Position numbers and translations under genes: made by a program. A stretch of 64,000 nt of DNA from Cerasibacillus quisquiliarum (GTDB lineage Bacteria; Bacillota; Bacilli; Bacillales; Amphibacillaceae): contig NZ_JACHHA010000003.1 of NCBI RefSeq assembly GCF_014202495.1, positions 62,001 to 126,000 on the forward strand, written 5' to 3'. Below are positions 62,701 through 64,000 of this stretch, piece by piece (position 1 is the stretch's first letter; each line of letters begins with the position of its first letter). The notes under the pieces are model-generated. The model did no database searches, was not told the origin of the DNA, and saw only the letters and a program-made list of their open reading frames with translations.

Positions 62701-63597
62701 TTGTATAAAAAAAGACGGTATCGTCTGTTGTATTTATATTATTGTGGCATATCAAGAAAAATGATTAGGCGTATTCTTCAATATGATCCTACGATGTCTC
62801 ACATCTATTTCTTAACTCCTCGAGAAATACATCAAGCATTGTCAATTCCATTAGAAAAGGCAGAAAGATTATATATTAAACTGCACCAGCGTCAAATAAT
62901 GAGAAGAATTTTAATAGATGAAAAAAAATTCCACATCATAACAATTTTTGATCAACATTATCCAATCCAATTGAGAAAAATCCCTGACTCACCGCTTGTT
63001 TTATTTGCTATAGGTAATTTACATCTTTTAAGGTATCATCAAATAATAAGTGTTATCGGTACGAGACACCCTTCAAAGGAAGCAGGTCAAAAGATAGAAC
63101 ATATCGTAAAACCTCTAATATTAAATGATTGGGTTATTGTTAGTGGGATGGCAATTGGCATAGATAGTATGGCACATCAAGCTGCACTAGAAGAAAATGG
63201 AATGACAATAGCCGTACTAGGTAGTGGTTTAAATCATATTTATCCAATACGAAATCGCCCACTTTATAACTCTATTGCGAAGCAAGGATTAGTTATGACA
63301 GAATATTTACCGGATACAAAACCAAAGCCTTATCAATTTCCAGAAAGAAATCGTATTATAAGTGGCTTAAGCTATGCAACGTTAGTTATCGAAGCAACAG
63401 AAAAAAGTGGCACATTAATTACCGTTGATCAAGCTTTGGATCAAGGAAGAGAAGTTTATGCGGTTCCAGGTTCTCCTTATTTAGCTGAAACATTAGGCTG
63501 TCATAAATTAATTCAAGAAGGTGCTAAACTTGTAAAAAATTCGTTAGATATTGAGATGGATTGGGAGGAATATGGAAAGAAATGGTTGCAACCGTGA
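62701..63597 (+). CDS. dprA: DprA/Smf, DNA processing protein
   Basis: A 298-residue protein that loads RecA on incoming single-stranded DNA during transformation. The Rossmann-like core has IGTRHPSKEAGQ, VSGMAIGIDSMAHQAAL, LGSGLNHIYPIRN and FPERNRIISGLS, then SGTLITVDQALDQGREV. The length matches the B. subtilis protein. The start is TTG at 62701; an in-frame stop (62698-62700) precedes it, so no upstream start is possible. Its position between sucD and topA is typical. Confidence 0.95.
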   Translation: MYKKRRYRLLYLYYCGISRKMIRRILQYDPTMSHIYFLTPREIHQALSIPLEKAERLYIKLHQRQIMRRILIDEKKFHIITIFDQHYPIQLRKIPDSPLVLFAIGNLHLLRYHQIISVIGTRHPSKEAGQKIEHIVKPLILNDWVIVSGMAIGIDSMAHQAALEENGMTIAVLGSGLNHIYPIRNRPLYNSIAKQGLVMTEYLPDTKPKPYQFPERNRIISGLSYATLVIEATEKSGTLITVDQALDQGREVYAVPGSPYLAETLGCHKLIQEGAKLVKNSLDIEMDWEEYGKKWLQP

Positions 63598-63628
63598 CGG
63601 TATTCATGCAAAATGGATATGGACTTGT

Positions 63629-63657
63629 TTGACAAAAGTGATATAAATATATATATT
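63629..63657 (+). promoter_or_regulatory. Promoter of topA
   Basis: TTGACA (63629-63634) and TATATT (63652-63657) with a 17-base spacer. The resulting leader is about 95 bases. Confidence 0.78.
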
Positions 63658-63725
63658 AGTGAAGATTTCAATACACAATTAATGATACAAAAAATTAATG
63701 ATTTTTATATGAATGTTTTTGTTAT

Positions 63726-63739
63726 AGACAGTACTGTCT
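63726..63739. repeat. Perfect 14-bp palindrome in the topA leader
   Basis: AGACAGTACTGTCT reads the same on both strands. It ends about 19 bases before the topA ATG and about seven bases before AGGAGG, a position where a bound protein or a dimeric RNA hairpin could affect expression. Confidence 0.7.
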
Positions 63740-63757
63740 TATTCTAGGAGGAATAAC

Positions 63758-64000
63758 ATGTCAGAATATCTTGTAATTGTAGAATCCCCAGCGAAAGCAA
63801 AAACAATCGAACGTTATTTAGGAAAAAAATATACAGTTAAAGCATCAATGGGGCATGTACGTGATCTCCCAAAAAGTCAAATGGCTGTTGATACGGAGAA
63901 CAATTATCAACCAAAATATATTACAATTCGAGGTAAAGGTAGTATTTTAAAAGACTTAAAATCTTCAGCGAAAAAAGCGAAAAAAGTTTATTTAGCAGCT
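63758..64000 (+). CDS. topA: DNA topoisomerase I (3' end outside window)
   Basis: The first 81 codons of a type IA topoisomerase that relaxes negative supercoils. The Toprim domain starts at [18 protein letters not shown], and [10 protein letters not shown] follows. The start at 63758 has TAGGAGGAATAAC upstream. The rest of the gene lies beyond the window. Confidence 0.95.
   Translation, partial: MSEYLVIVESPAKAKTIERYLGKKYTVKASMGHVRDLPKSQMAVDTENNYQPKYITIRGKGSILKDLKSSAKKAKKVYLAA

Overview
The window is a 64 kb stretch of core chromosome from a low-GC, endospore-forming Firmicute, most likely a member of the Bacillaceae or a close Bacillales relative. The evidence is gene order and content. The run divIVA-ileS-lspA-rluD-pyr operon-rqcH-yloB-yloC-remA-gmk-rpoZ-coaBC-priA-fmt-rsmB-prpC-prkC-rsgA-rpe-thiN-spoVM-rpmB-yloU-fakA-sdaAB-sdaAA-recG-fapR-plsX-fabD-fabG-acpP-rnc-smc-ftsY-ylxM-ffh-rpsP-khpA-ylqD-rimM-trmD-rplS-lepB-rbgA-rnhB-ylqG-ylqH-sucC-sucD-dprA-topA closely follows the Bacillus subtilis 135-145 degree region. 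The sporulation peptide SpoVM, PyrR attenuators, an isoleucine T-box, a FapR operator and strong AGGAGG-type ribosome binding sites all fit. No insertion sequence, prophage, CRISPR array, tRNA or rRNA gene was seen.

Layout. 1-5.8 kb: the end of ylmH, divIVA, T-box-controlled ileS, lspA and rluD. 5.8-16.1 kb: a complete de novo pyrimidine operon (pyrR, pyrB, pyrC, carA, carB, pyrK, pyrD, pyrF, pyrE) with two PyrR-type attenuators and tightly overlapping genes; the uracil permease gene pyrP is absent. 16.1-19.3 kb: a LysR-type regulator and convergent rqcH, where B. subtilis carries its cysH sulfate-assimilation operon. 19.4-35.6 kb: a P-type Ca2+ ATPase, yicC-family RNase, remA, gmk, rpoZ, coaBC, priA, fmt (the usual def gene is missing), rsmB, the PrpC/PrkC phosphatase-kinase pair, rsgA, rpe, thiN and spoVM. 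35.6-46.4 kb: rpmB (minus), yloU/fakA, serine dehydratase, recG, and the FapR-controlled lipid cluster. 46.5-64 kb: a DUF1128 gene (minus), smc/ftsY, the SRP genes, ribosomal protein and RNA-modification genes, lepB, rbgA, rnhB, an orphan FliK-like/FlhB-C-like pair (ylqG/ylqH), succinyl-CoA synthetase, dprA and the start of topA.

The most notable observation is that the pyrimidine-operon carbamoyl-phosphate synthase small subunit (CarA) has a full-length open frame but has lost its glutaminase residues: the nucleophile Cys is Gly, the catalytic His is Asn, and the NHG and NHP contact motifs are altered. CarB in the same operon is otherwise intact but has an unusual GGSRM in place of GGRAM in the second ATP-grasp half. 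Together these suggest an ammonia-dependent or otherwise specialised carbamoyl-phosphate synthase. A second point is the ylqG/ylqH pair, which looks like a ruler/switch couple detached from any flagellar locus.

Calls rest on reading the translated sequence and recalled family features; no database search was run. Promoters are matches to sigma-A consensus by eye.
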